Of a stretch of DNA of 64,000 nucleotides, positions 26,568 to 35,273 are shown piece by piece. The translations under genes were made by a program, and so were the position numbers. Source of the DNA: Mycolicibacterium aubagnense (GTDB taxonomy: Bacteria; Actinomycetota; Actinomycetes; Mycobacteriales; Mycobacteriaceae); contig NZ_AP022577.1 in assembly GCF_010730955.1 (NCBI RefSeq), forward strand, positions 2,604,001-2,668,000. The letters are read 5' to 3'. Position 1 is the stretch's first letter; each line of letters starts with the position of its first letter. The notes beneath the pieces were generated by a model. It did no database searches and was not told the DNA's origin. It was given only the letters and a program-made list of their open reading frames with translations.

Positions 26568-27581
26568 GTGAGCGCTAGCCAAAGCAGCCCAGCCCAGATG
26601 GCAGGCCACGAGCCGCCTCTTTCGGCCCCGCTGAAACTGTCATTCGACTACACCCGTTCAGTAGGTCCGGTCCTGAGTCAGTTCTTCACCGCGCTGCGCG
26701 GACGACGCATCGTCGGCACCCGCGGATCGGACGGCCGGGTACACGTACCTCCCGCCGAGTATGACCCTGTCACGTACGAGGCCCTGACCGAGGTGGTTCC
26801 CGTCTCCAGCGTCGGCACCGTGGTCTCATGGACCTGGCAGCCCGAGCCCCTCGAAGGCCAGCCCTTGCAGCGCCCGTTCGCCTGGGCCCTGATCAAGCTC
26901 GACGGTGCCGATACTCCGCTGTTGCACGCCGTTGACCTAGGCGAAGGCGCGCCCGCCGCTTCTTTGAAGGCCGGTGACCGCGTCCGCGCGCACTGGGTCG
27001 ACGAGCCCGTCGGCGCGATCACCGACATCGCGTACTTCGTGCCCGGCGAGGACGCAGAAGCCGAAGCGGAGGCCGATGATCGCGATCCCGTGACCATGCT
27101 CGTCGTGCCGACGTCCATCGAAATCCAGCACACCGCATCGCATCCCGAGACCGTGTTCCTGCGCGGCCTGCAAGAGGGCAAGCTGCTCGGTGCCCGCACC
27201 AAGGCCGGCCGCGACGGCAAACCCGGCCCGGTGCTGTTCCCGCCGAAGGAGGCCGACCCGGCCACCGGTCTGGGACTCGACGAGTTCGTCGAGCTGGTCG
27301 ACCGCGGCACGGTGACGACGTTCGCGATCATCAACATCCCGTTTGCCGGGCAGCGGATCAAGCCGCCCTACGTCGCGGCCTACGTGCTGCTCGACGGCGC
27401 CGATATCCCGTTCCTGCACCTGGTCACCGAGATCGACGCGGCCGACGTCCGGATGGGTATGCGGGTGGAAGCGGTGTGGAAGCCCCGCGAGGAATGGGGT
27501 CTGGGCATCGACAACATCTCGCACTTCAAACCGTCCGGTGAACCCGACGCCGACTACGACTCGTACAAGCACCACCTGTAA
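26568..27581 (+). CDS. Duplicated OB-fold/DUF35-type acyl-CoA-associated protein (Rv3521-like)
   Basis: 337 residues from the GTG at 26568 (MSASQSSPAQMAGHEPPLSA). Two similar halves are seen: ~25-165 and ~185-325, each with a predicted helix, a short segment where other DUF35 proteins carry a zinc ribbon, and an OB fold (LLHAVDLGEGAPAASLKAGDRVRAHW in the first; FLHLVTEIDAADVRMGMRVEAVW in the second; both quoted as key regions near 142-165 and 289-311). The zinc-ribbon Cys residues are absent. DUF35 proteins partner with thiolase-like aldolases, and ltp4 and ltp3 follow directly, so this is likely the partner of Ltp3/Ltp4. Nine bases separate the KstR box from the start, so the message may be leaderless. 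Confidence 0.83.
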   Translation: MSASQSSPAQMAGHEPPLSAPLKLSFDYTRSVGPVLSQFFTALRGRRIVGTRGSDGRVHVPPAEYDPVTYEALTEVVPVSSVGTVVSWTWQPEPLEGQPLQRPFAWALIKLDGADTPLLHAVDLGEGAPAASLKAGDRVRAHWVDEPVGAITDIAYFVPGEDAEAEAEADDRDPVTMLVVPTSIEIQHTASHPETVFLRGLQEGKLLGARTKAGRDGKPGPVLFPPKEADPATGLGLDEFVELVDRGTVTTFAIINIPFAGQRIKPPYVAAYVLLDGADIPFLHLVTEIDAADVRMGMRVEAVWKPREEWGLGIDNISHFKPSGEPDADYDSYKHHL

Positions 27582-27593
27582 AGGGGACCACCG

Positions 27594-27638
27594 ATGAGCG
27601 CTTGCGCGAAGAGAGAGAGAACAAATGACTTCCAGTGA
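27594..27638 (+). CDS. Possible 14-residue leader ORF overlapping the ltp4 start
   Basis: ATG at 27594 opens a 14-codon frame (MSACAKRERTNDFQ) ending in TGA at 27636-27638, overlapping the first codons of ltp4 in another frame. It contains one Cys and several Arg codons. It could be a leader peptide that modulates ltp4 translation, or it may be chance: the GAGAGAGAGA stretch inside it is the ltp4 ribosome binding site. Nothing besides position supports it. Confidence 0.2.
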   Translation: MSACAKRERTNDFQ

Positions 27639-28688
27639 CGTAGCGGTCGTCGGGTTCGCGCATGCCCCGCATGTGCGCCGCACCGACGGCACCACCAACG
27701 GCGTCGAGATGCTGATGCCGTGTTTCGCAAAGCTGTACGCCGAGTTGGGCCTGAAGCAGACCGACATCGGCTTCTGGTGCTCCGGTTCGTCGGATTACCT
27801 TGCCGGCCGGGCATTCTCGTTCATCTCGGCCATCGACTCGATCGGCGCCATCCCGCCCATCAACGAATCACACGTGGAGATGGACGCGGCCTGGGCGCTG
27901 TACGAGGCCTACATCAAAATCCTGACGGGCGAGGTCGACACCGCGCTGGTCTACGGCTTCGGCAAGGGCAGCGCCGGCACTCTGCGCCGGGTACTGGCCC
28001 TGCAGACCGATCCGTACACCGTCGCGCCGCTGTGGCCGGACGCCGTGTCGATGGCGGGCCTGCAGGCGCGCTTCGGCCTGGACGCCGGCAAGTGGACCGC
28101 CGAACAGATGGCACAGGTGGCGCTGGATTCCTTCGCCGCCGGCGGCCGCACCGACCGCGAAGAAGTCACGGGCAGCATCGACGACCTGTTGTCTCGGCCG
28201 TTCTTCGCCGACCCGCTGCGTCGCCACGACATCGCCCCGATCACCGACGGCGCCTCCGCGATCGTGCTGGCATCGGCCGACAAGGCCCGGGAACTGCGCG
28301 AAAACCCGGCGTGGATAACAGGTTTCGAGCATCGCATCGAGACCCCGATCCTGGGTGCGCGCGATCTGACCACCTCGCCCTCGACTGCCGCGTCGGCGCA
28401 GATCGCCACCGGCGGCGACGCCGGTTCGATCGAGATCGCCGAACTGCACGCGCCATTCAGCCACCAGCAGCTGATCCTTACCGAGGCCATCGGTCTCGGT
28501 GCGTCGACCAAGATCAATCCGTCCGGTGGCGCGCTGGCCGCCAACCCGATGTTCTCGGCAGGCCTGGAGCGCATCGGCTTCGCGGCCGAGCACATCTTCA
28601 ACGGTTCGGCGGGCCGCGTGCTGGCCCACGCCACCAGCGGCCCTGCGCTGCAACAGAATTTGATTGCCGTCCTGGAGGGTAAGAACTG

Positions 28689-28689
<1 letters not shown>
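27625..28689 (+). CDS. ltp4: Ltp4, thiolase-like steroid aldolase/lipid-transfer-type protein
   Basis: 354 residues of thiolase superfamily, without a clear paired Cys of the degradative thiolases; the C-terminal GGALAANPMFSAGLERIG region (~298-315) and FGKGSAGTLRRVLA are typical of SCP-X-like Ltp proteins. In Rhodococcus Ltp3 and Ltp4 are needed for removal of C24-branched side chains (campesterol, sitosterol). It is the first of the coupled ltp4-ltp3 pair: its stop overlaps the ltp3 start as TGATG. A GAGAGAGAGAAC purine run precedes the ATG at 27625. It lies 43 bases behind the OB-fold gene, whose product is its likely complex partner. Confidence 0.9.
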
Positions 28690-29864
<1,175 letters not shown>

Positions 29865-29880
29865 CGCCTGGGCGTACTCC

Positions 29881-30015
29881 GTGAGTGTCGCACCGGACCC
29901 GATCGACGAAGTCGGGTTCGGCGCGACCTTTGACGCACCGATCGAAAAGAAGAAGGATTCTTCGAGGCGGTACGCCGACACCCCACATCCACTCCGGCTG
30001 GCAGGACTGACATGA
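29881..30015 (+). CDS. Possible small ORF between ltp3 and the SnoaL-like gene
   Basis: A 44-codon frame from GTG 29881 (MSVAPDPIDEVGFGATFDAP) to TGA at 30013-30015. Its stop overlaps the ATG of the next gene as ATGA, the coupling arrangement used throughout this locus, which is the main reason to list it. The C-terminus is basic (KKKDSSRRY). No homology is recognised and codon usage is not decisive; the intergenic space could equally be untranslated. Confidence 0.22.
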   Translation: MSVAPDPIDEVGFGATFDAPIEKKKDSSRRYADTPHPLRLAGLT

Positions 30016-30413
30016 CAGTTTCCGATCCGAACCATCCCGCGCACCTGGCCGGCAAGCGCTCGCGTGATGCGGTGGCCGCCCGCGACAAGGAAGCCTGGCT
30101 GGCGAACTTCGCCGACGACGCCATCGTCCAGGACCCGATCGGACCTTCGTTCCTCGATCCCGAGGGCAAGGGGCACCGCGGCAAGGAAGCCATCTCGGCC
30201 TTCTGGGACAAGGCGATCGCGCCCACCGACAAGCTCGTGTTCAACTTCCTGACCACCTACCAGTGCGGTGACGAGGAAGCCAACGTCGGCAGCATCGTGA
30301 CCACCATCGCCGGTCACGACTTCACCACCGAAGGCGTCTTCACCTACCGGGTGAACGAGGTCGGCCAGATGTCGGCGCTACGCGCCTTCTGGGAAGCGCC
30401 GCGTTCGTCGTGA
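30012..30413 (+). CDS. SnoaL/NTF2-like protein (ketosteroid isomerase-type fold)
   Basis: 133 residues. NTF2-like alpha+beta cone features: RDAVAARDKEAWLANFADDAIVQDPIGPSFLDP near the N-terminus and KEAISAFWDKAI, a layout shared by SnoaL cyclases, ketosteroid isomerases and many small hydratases. The Asp/His pairs needed for ketosteroid isomerisation cannot be confirmed by eye. It follows ltp3 in the same direction and is probably in the same transcript, which suggests a steroid ligand. It ends eight bases before the convergent secreted-protein gene without an evident terminator. Confidence 0.78.
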   Translation: MTVSDPNHPAHLAGKRSRDAVAARDKEAWLANFADDAIVQDPIGPSFLDPEGKGHRGKEAISAFWDKAIAPTDKLVFNFLTTYQCGDEEANVGSIVTTIAGHDFTTEGVFTYRVNEVGQMSALRAFWEAPRSS

Positions 30414-30420
30414 ACGTTGT

Positions 30421-30945
30421 CTAGAACGTCCAGGAGCCCGTGGGCTGCAGGACAAAGCCGTGGCCGCCGTCGGCCGTGTCGAGGCAGGCGGTGACACCAC
30501 CCGGGGCGACCCCGCACGTCATCGTCGTGAGAGTCACCTTCTCGCCTGGCGCCAATAACGCGGCGCCGGCGAGATCGGTCGGGTAGTCACCACGGAAGCT
30601 GCCGATCGTGCCCTCGTTGGCCGCATGCAACTGTGCGATCCCGAATTCCCGGGGCGCCTTGGCGGTGGGATCGGTGGTGACGGCCAGGCCTGCCGTGCCT
30701 GGCACCGGCCCGTAGCACCGCACGATCGGTGCCACCCCGCCCAGCGCGCTCATGAGGCATGCCAGCCCATCGGGTGTGGAGAACTTCACCACCTGCTGAT
30801 CGGTGCGCTGATAGGTCGCCAGATGGGTGGAGGTGACAACGTTGAAACCCGCGAAATCGGGAAAATTGGGTGGCGGCGCGGCGTGGGCAAGCGGGGCCGT
30901 GAGCACCACCGAGATGCCAGCCAGGACGAAGAGCGGCAGCTTCAT
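30421..30945 (-). CDS. Secreted protein of unknown function
   Basis: 174 residues with an N-terminal signal peptide (~1-22, cleavage after LAHA). The mature part has four Cys (ACLM, VRCYG, MTCGV, ACLDT) that may form two disulphides. I do not recognise the family beyond small mycobacterial secreted proteins that end in a GHGFVLQPTGSW-like strand. It is convergent with the SnoaL-like gene and follows the gamma-carbonic-anhydrase-like gene by 33 bases, so both could share one message. No regulatory site is visible. A TCTAGAACGT sequence at its stop is only half a KstR box. Confidence 0.7.
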   Translation of the reverse strand: MKLPLFVLAGISVVLTAPLAHAAPPPNFPDFAGFNVVTSTHLATYQRTDQQVVKFSTPDGLACLMSALGGVAPIVRCYGPVPGTAGLAVTTDPTAKAPREFGIAQLHAANEGTIGSFRGDYPTDLAGAALLAPGEKVTLTTMTCGVAPGGVTACLDTADGGHGFVLQPTGSWTF

Positions 30946-30978
30946 CCGCCCAGTCTTGGCCGAACGTCGGCCGCTGTG

Positions 30979-31533
30979 TCAGATTTCGCGAAATCCGGCC
31001 CGGAAGCCCTCAAGCTCTTCCAATCCCGCCAGGTAGCGCTCGGCCAGCTCGCGGTAGGCCTGCGGGTTGGTGTTGATCCACGTCTCGGCGCCGGTCCCGG
31101 CGATCGGGCCGCGAATCTTTGCCGGCGACCCCACGACCAGCACCTCGTCGGGGATCTTGGTTCCGGCGACCACCAGCGAGTGAGCCGCGACCAGACTCCG
31201 CCGGCCGATCACCGCGCCGTCGAGGATGGTGCTGTTGTTGGCGATCAGCGCTTCGGCACCGACGTGTGCACCGTGTACGACGCACAGGTGGGCGATGGTC
31301 GCGCCGGGCCCGATATCGACCGGGATGCCGGGAGGGGCGTGCAGTACGGACCCGTCCTGCACGTTTGCGCCATTGCGGATGACGACAGGCGCGTAATCGG
31401 CACGTAGAACCGCGTTGAACCACACCGACGCGCCGGCCTCGACGCGGACATCGCCGATCAGGACGGCGGTGGGAGCGATGAAGGCCGTTGGGTCGACGAC
31501 CGGGCTTCGGCCCTCGAAGGAGTAAAGCGGCAT
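30979..31533 (-). CDS. Gamma-carbonic-anhydrase-like left-handed beta-helix protein (Rv3525c-like)
   Basis: 184 residues of hexapeptide-repeat protein: successive turns such as DVRVEAGASVWFNAVLRAD, GATIAHLCVVHGAHVGAEA and NSTILDGAVIGRRSLVAAHS give a left-handed beta helix, followed by a C-terminal helix. His residues in LHAPP, HLCVVHGAH match the metal-binding positions of gamma carbonic anhydrase/PaaY/YrdA proteins. PaaY-type members are thioesterases, which would suit a CoA-rich pathway, but activity is not known. It diverges from kshA across a KstR box (31589-31602), about 55 bases upstream of its ATG at 31533, so it is likely KstR-controlled. Confidence 0.85.
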   Translation of the reverse strand: MPLYSFEGRSPVVDPTAFIAPTAVLIGDVRVEAGASVWFNAVLRADYAPVVIRNGANVQDGSVLHAPPGIPVDIGPGATIAHLCVVHGAHVGAEALIANNSTILDGAVIGRRSLVAAHSLVVAGTKIPDEVLVVGSPAKIRGPIAGTGAETWINTNPQAYRELAERYLAGLEELEGFRAGFREI

Positions 31534-31588
31534 GACATAGATATACCGCAGGTCGGGACGCTCGCATTGCGCTGCACCGTGGAAAAAC

Positions 31589-31602
31589 TGTAACGTGTTC
31601 TA
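31589..31602. promoter_or_regulatory. KstR-type operator between the gamma-CA-like gene and kshA
   Basis: TGTAACGTGTTCTA, full consensus. It ends 28 bases before the kshA GTG. The hexamer beginning at the operator's last TA is TAGTTA, one base off TANNNT. kshA has a ribosome binding site, unlike the leaderless genes of this locus. Confidence 0.9.
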
Positions 31603-31630
31603 GTTACTAGGCACAGATTGGGAGGCCAAG

Positions 31631-32794
31631 GTGAGCACCGAAACCGCGGGGGTTCGCGAGATCGATACCGGCGCGCTGCCGGACCGCTTTGCCCGCGGGT
31701 GGCACTGCGTGGGTCCTGTGAAGAACTTCCTGGACGGCAAGCCGCACGCGTTCGAGGCATTCGGCACCAAGTTGGTGGTGTTCGCCGACTCGAAGGGTGA
31801 CCTGAAGATTCTGGACGGCTACTGCCGCCACATGGGCGGTGACCTGTCCCAGGGCACCATCAAGGGTGACGCGGTCGCATGCCCGTTCCACGACTGGCGC
31901 TGGGGCGGCGACGGCAAGTGCCAGCTGGTGCCCTACGCCAAGCGCACCCCGCGCCTGGCCCGCACCCGCGCCTGGCACACCGACGTGCGTGGCGGCCTGC
32001 TGTTCGTCTGGCACGACCACGAGGGCAACGCGCCGACCGACGAGGTCCGGATCCCCGAGATCCCCGAATTCCAGAGTGACAACTGGACCGACTGGCAGTG
32101 GAACTCGATGCTGATCGAGGGCAGCAACTGCCGCGAGATCATCGACAACGTCACTGACATGGCGCACTTCTTCTATATCCACTACGGCCTGCCGACGTAC
32201 TTCAAGAACGTCTTCGAGGGCCACATCGCCAGCCAGTACCTGCACAACGTGGGCCGGCCGGACATCGGTGGCATGGGCACCCAGTACGGCGAGGCACACC
32301 TCGACTCGGAGGCCTCGTACTTCGGGCCGTCGTTCATGATCAACTGGCTGCACAACAACTACGGCGGCTACAAGGCCGAGTCGATCCTGATCAACTGCCA
32401 CTACCCGGTCAGTCAGGATGCCTTTGTGCTGCAGTGGGGCGTGATCGTCGAAAAGCCCAAGGGCATGGACGAGAAGACCACCCAGAAGCTGGCCGACGCG
32501 ATGACCGACGGGGTCAGCAAGGGCTTCCTCCAGGACGTCGAGATCTGGAAGCACAAGACCCGCATCGACAATCCCCTGCTGGTCGAGGAAGACGGCGCGG
32601 TTTACCAGATGCGTCGTTGGTACCAGCAGTTCTACGTCGACGTCGCCGACATCACGCCGGACATGACGGACCGCTTCGAATTGGAGATCGACACCACCGT
32701 TGCCAACGAGAAGTGGCAGGGCGAGGTCGCCGAGAATCTGCGTCAGCAGGCCGAGGCCAAGTCGGCTGAAAAAGAGACAGCGCAGTCCAACTGA
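31631..32794 (+). CDS. kshA: KshA, oxygenase component of 3-ketosteroid 9-alpha-hydroxylase
   Basis: 387 residues from the GTG at 31631, with GGAG at 31621-31624. Rieske [2Fe-2S] ligands are visible as Cys65, His67 (CRHMGG) and Cys84, His87 (CPFHDW). The mononuclear iron site includes His179 and His184 in DMAHFFYIH. The enzyme adds the 9-alpha hydroxyl to androst(adi)ene-3,17-dione, and with KstD causes ring B opening. The reductase KshB is not in this window. The stop overlaps the next gene as TGATG. KstR control comes from the box at 31589-31602. Confidence 0.97.
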   Translation: MSTETAGVREIDTGALPDRFARGWHCVGPVKNFLDGKPHAFEAFGTKLVVFADSKGDLKILDGYCRHMGGDLSQGTIKGDAVACPFHDWRWGGDGKCQLVPYAKRTPRLARTRAWHTDVRGGLLFVWHDHEGNAPTDEVRIPEIPEFQSDNWTDWQWNSMLIEGSNCREIIDNVTDMAHFFYIHYGLPTYFKNVFEGHIASQYLHNVGRPDIGGMGTQYGEAHLDSEASYFGPSFMINWLHNNYGGYKAESILINCHYPVSQDAFVLQWGVIVEKPKGMDEKTTQKLADAMTDGVSKGFLQDVEIWKHKTRIDNPLLVEEDGAVYQMRRWYQQFYVDVADITPDMTDRFELEIDTTVANEKWQGEVAENLRQQAEAKSAEKETAQSN

Positions 32795-33273
32795 TGGCCC
32801 AGCACGACGAACGGACCCAGGCGCCCGACGCAGAGCGCCTGGCCCGTTCGATGCTGCAGCTGATGGGTCACGGCGAAGAACATGAGACCGATGACCACCC
32901 TCCGTCCGGTGCGCCGGCGAGCGGTTCCTGGTCCAAGGCACCGGATTTCGCCGGTGACCCGGTGCGGCTGGCCGCGGTTCGCGAGGCCACCGCGGCTGAT
33001 CGTCAGCGGTACCTGACCTCAGGATTGGTCCCGGTGGACTGCCGGTTCTGCCACTCGACGGTGTCGGTAAAGAAGCTGGGCCCGGAACACACCGCGGTGC
33101 AGTGGAATTCGGCGGCGACAGAGCGGTGCGCCTACTTCAGCGAAATTCGCGCCGGAGGCGGCGATCCCAGCCGCAGCCGCTCGTGCCCGAAGATGTCCGA
33201 CAGCATCAAGCATGCGGTCGCCGAGGGGTGCCTGGAGGAGTTCTCCACCGCCCCCTCCCCCGGCGACGGCTAG
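32794..33273 (+). CDS. Small Cys-containing protein coupled to kshA (Rv3527-like)
   Basis: 159 residues; function unknown. A flexible N-terminus (~1-70) leads to a conserved-looking C-terminal half with CRFCHSTVSVKKLGPEHTAVQW (given as region ~83-104) and two later Cys in RCAYF and RSCPKM; the four Cys could bind zinc or an iron-sulphur cluster. The ATG overlaps the kshA stop, so the protein is translated together with KshA, and a helper role for the oxygenase, such as electron-transfer or cluster assembly, is a guess from context. A terminator hairpin follows at 33296-33327. Confidence 0.8.
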   Translation: MAQHDERTQAPDAERLARSMLQLMGHGEEHETDDHPPSGAPASGSWSKAPDFAGDPVRLAAVREATAADRQRYLTSGLVPVDCRFCHSTVSVKKLGPEHTAVQWNSAATERCAYFSEIRAGGGDPSRSRSCPKMSDSIKHAVAEGCLEEFSTAPSPGDG

Positions 33274-33295
33274 GTTTTCTCGCGAATAGACGTGA

Positions 33296-33327
33296 AAAAC
33301 CCCTGAATCAAGTGATTCAGGGGTTTT
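33296..33327. terminator. Bidirectional hairpin terminator after kshA operon
   Basis: AAAACCCCTGAATCA (33296-33310) and its complement (33313-33327) form a stem with flanking A and T runs, which suits termination in both directions between the kshA operon and the convergent sulfotransferase gene. Confidence 0.92.
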
Positions 33328-33343
33328 CCCGGCTGCAGAGTAG

Positions 33344-34492
33344 CTACAGGTTGGCGAAGCGCTCCTTGACCTGCTCCTCGGTCAGCCCGTAGTCGGACAG
33401 CGAGTAGGTGTGCTTCGGCGCCCGCGGGCCCTGCTGGGTCTTGGCGTGGCTCTCGGTCATCGCCTGCCGCGCGGCGTCGGTGAACTCGATGCCGAAGGTG
33501 CGGTAGATGCCCTCAACGGCGCCGACCGGGTCCTTGATGAACTCGAAGTAGTCGACGTCGCAGAACTGCTTGGGATCATGCTTGGCCCGTTCCGCATTGA
33601 ACAGCTCGAGGCCGCGTGACCACGTTTCCATCGAGTCGTCGCCGATCACCTTGCCGGTGAACGTGTTCGACCAGCCGGCCGTGGTGTGCTGCGCCAGGGA
33701 GCACATCGACGCCATGATGGTCTCGGCCGGCCGGTGGCACTGCACGACGAGCGCGTCCGGGTAGACCTTGAGCAGTGCCTCCAGCGCGAACAAGTGACTG
33801 GGATTCTTGAGCACCCAGCGCTTTTCGGGTTCGTTCAAGCCGATCAACTGTAGGTTCTGTCGGTGCCGCTGGTAGGACTTGGTCCAGTCCTGCCGGGCCA
33901 GCCATTGCGCGTAGGTCGGCACATGCGCCAGCGTCTCGTAGGACACCGAATGCAGTGACTGGCGCAGCAACTGCCAGCACTCCTCGACCTCGTCTGCCGT
34001 CATGAAGTGCAGGCCGGTGTAGTCCGGATTCTCCTCGTGGGCCTGCTTGAACCGCGCATCGAGCGCACTGAAAACCGGGTTCTCCGACCAGGTTTCGCGC
34101 GGCGGCCGCGGCTGCGGGAATTCCGCCAGCCACATCTCCAGACCCTGATGCATGGGGTCCGCGGTCAGCAGCCGGTGGATCACCGTCGTGCCGGTGCGCG
34201 GCAGACCGGTGACGAAGATGGGCCGCTCGATCGGCACATCGGCATGCTGCGGGTACTGCTTGAACGCGGCGTTGGACACCAGCCGGGCCACCAGCGCGTT
34301 GCGGGTGAAGAACCGCTGCATCTTGCTGCCGAGCTCGGTCAGGTCGGCCTCGCGCTGGTACGAATCCAGCAGCACGCCAAGAGCTTCCAGGTAGTTGTCG
34401 TCGTCGCCGCCGAAGTCATCCAGGCCACAGGCCTTGACGGCCGAGGCATGCAGATCCTCGACGGTACCCACGTTGGTGCGCAGCGTGCTCAT
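33344..34492 (-). CDS. Sulfotransferase family protein (Rv3529c-like)
   Basis: 382 residues. The PAPS-binding P-loop-like motif is FVTGLPRTGTTVIHRLL (~93-109), and the second PAPS region appears around LVVQCHRPAETIMASMCSL (~247-265), matching sulfotransferase domain 3. The acceptor is unknown; steroid or lipid hydroxyls are candidates because the gene is the last of a KstR-controlled three-gene operon. The ATG at 34492 overlaps the stop of the SDR gene (ATGA). Transcription probably ends at the 33296-33327 hairpin. Confidence 0.87.
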   Translation of the reverse strand: MSTLRTNVGTVEDLHASAVKACGLDDFGGDDDNYLEALGVLLDSYQREADLTELGSKMQRFFTRNALVARLVSNAAFKQYPQHADVPIERPIFVTGLPRTGTTVIHRLLTADPMHQGLEMWLAEFPQPRPPRETWSENPVFSALDARFKQAHEENPDYTGLHFMTADEVEECWQLLRQSLHSVSYETLAHVPTYAQWLARQDWTKSYQRHRQNLQLIGLNEPEKRWVLKNPSHLFALEALLKVYPDALVVQCHRPAETIMASMCSLAQHTTAGWSNTFTGKVIGDDSMETWSRGLELFNAERAKHDPKQFCDVDYFEFIKDPVGAVEGIYRTFGIEFTDAARQAMTESHAKTQQGPRAPKHTYSLSDYGLTEEQVKERFANL

Positions 34493-35271
34493 GCCTTGTA
34501 CTCCCCGCAGTTGACATCGAGCGACTGGCCGGTGATACCGCTGGACAGATCGCTGGCCAGGAACAGGATGGCCGAGGCCACCTCATCCTCGGTCGGCAGC
34601 CGCTTCAGATCGGAACCGGCAGCCGACGCGGCGTAGATCTGCTCGACGGTGGTGCCGTACTTCTGCGCCTGGTGGTTGAAGTATCCCTCCAGGGTCTCGC
34701 CCCAGATGTAGCCCGGCATCACAGAGTTGACCCGGATGCCCTTCTCCCCCAGTTCTGTCGACAGGGTCTGAGACATGGCCAGCAGCGCCGACTTGGCCAT
34801 CTTGTAGGCGCCGTACTTCGCCTGCGAGTGCCGCACGACCATCGAGTTCACGTTCACCACAGCACCTTTGGCGGCTTCCAGCGCCGGGGTGAAGCCCTGG
34901 GTCATGCGCAGCGCGCCGAACACCGTCAGCTCGATCGCATCGCGCATGTGCGCAAAAGTGGTGTTGGCGAACGGCTTCATGGACGGCACCCGGAAGGCGT
35001 TGTTGATCAACGCGTCGGCCTTACCGAACTCCGCCACGGTGCGGGCCACCACATTGGCGACCTGCTCCTCGTCGGTGATGTCGGTGCCCACCGCCAGTGC
35101 GCGGCGACCCAACGCCGTCACCTCTTTGGCGACGTCCTCGAGGCGCTCCACCGTGCGGGCGGCCAATACCAGGTCGGCGCCGTTCTCCGCACACCGCCGG
35201 GCCAGCGTCGTCCCGAGCCCCGGCCCGACCCCGCTGATCACCACTACCTTGCCATCGAGCAGTCCGCTCAC
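34489..35271 (-). CDS. Short-chain dehydrogenase/reductase (Rv3530c-like)
   Basis: 260 residues from a GTG at 35271. Classical SDR motifs: SGVGPGLGTTLARR (~13-26) for cofactor binding, INNAFR (~90; NNAG variant), Ser in NVNSMVVRHS (~143) and YGAYKMAKSAL with Tyr/Lys (~154-158). The C-terminus GQSLDVNCGEYKA is standard. The substrate is unknown but the operon (Rv3531c-, Rv3530c-, Rv3529c-like) is under a KstR box, so a hydroxysteroid or hydroxyacyl-CoA is likely. Two bases separate it from the upstream gene, and it overlaps the sulfotransferase start by four. Confidence 0.86.
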   Translation of the reverse strand: MSGLLDGKVVVISGVGPGLGTTLARRCAENGADLVLAARTVERLEDVAKEVTALGRRALAVGTDITDEEQVANVVARTVAEFGKADALINNAFRVPSMKPFANTTFAHMRDAIELTVFGALRMTQGFTPALEAAKGAVVNVNSMVVRHSQAKYGAYKMAKSALLAMSQTLSTELGEKGIRVNSVMPGYIWGETLEGYFNHQAQKYGTTVEQIYAASAAGSDLKRLPTEDEVASAILFLASDLSSGITGQSLDVNCGEYKA

Positions 35272-35273
35272 GG

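Noticed and set aside
30419..30430. TCTAGAACGT at the convergent junction as a KstR box
   Set aside because: Only the left half-site is present and there is no promoter there.
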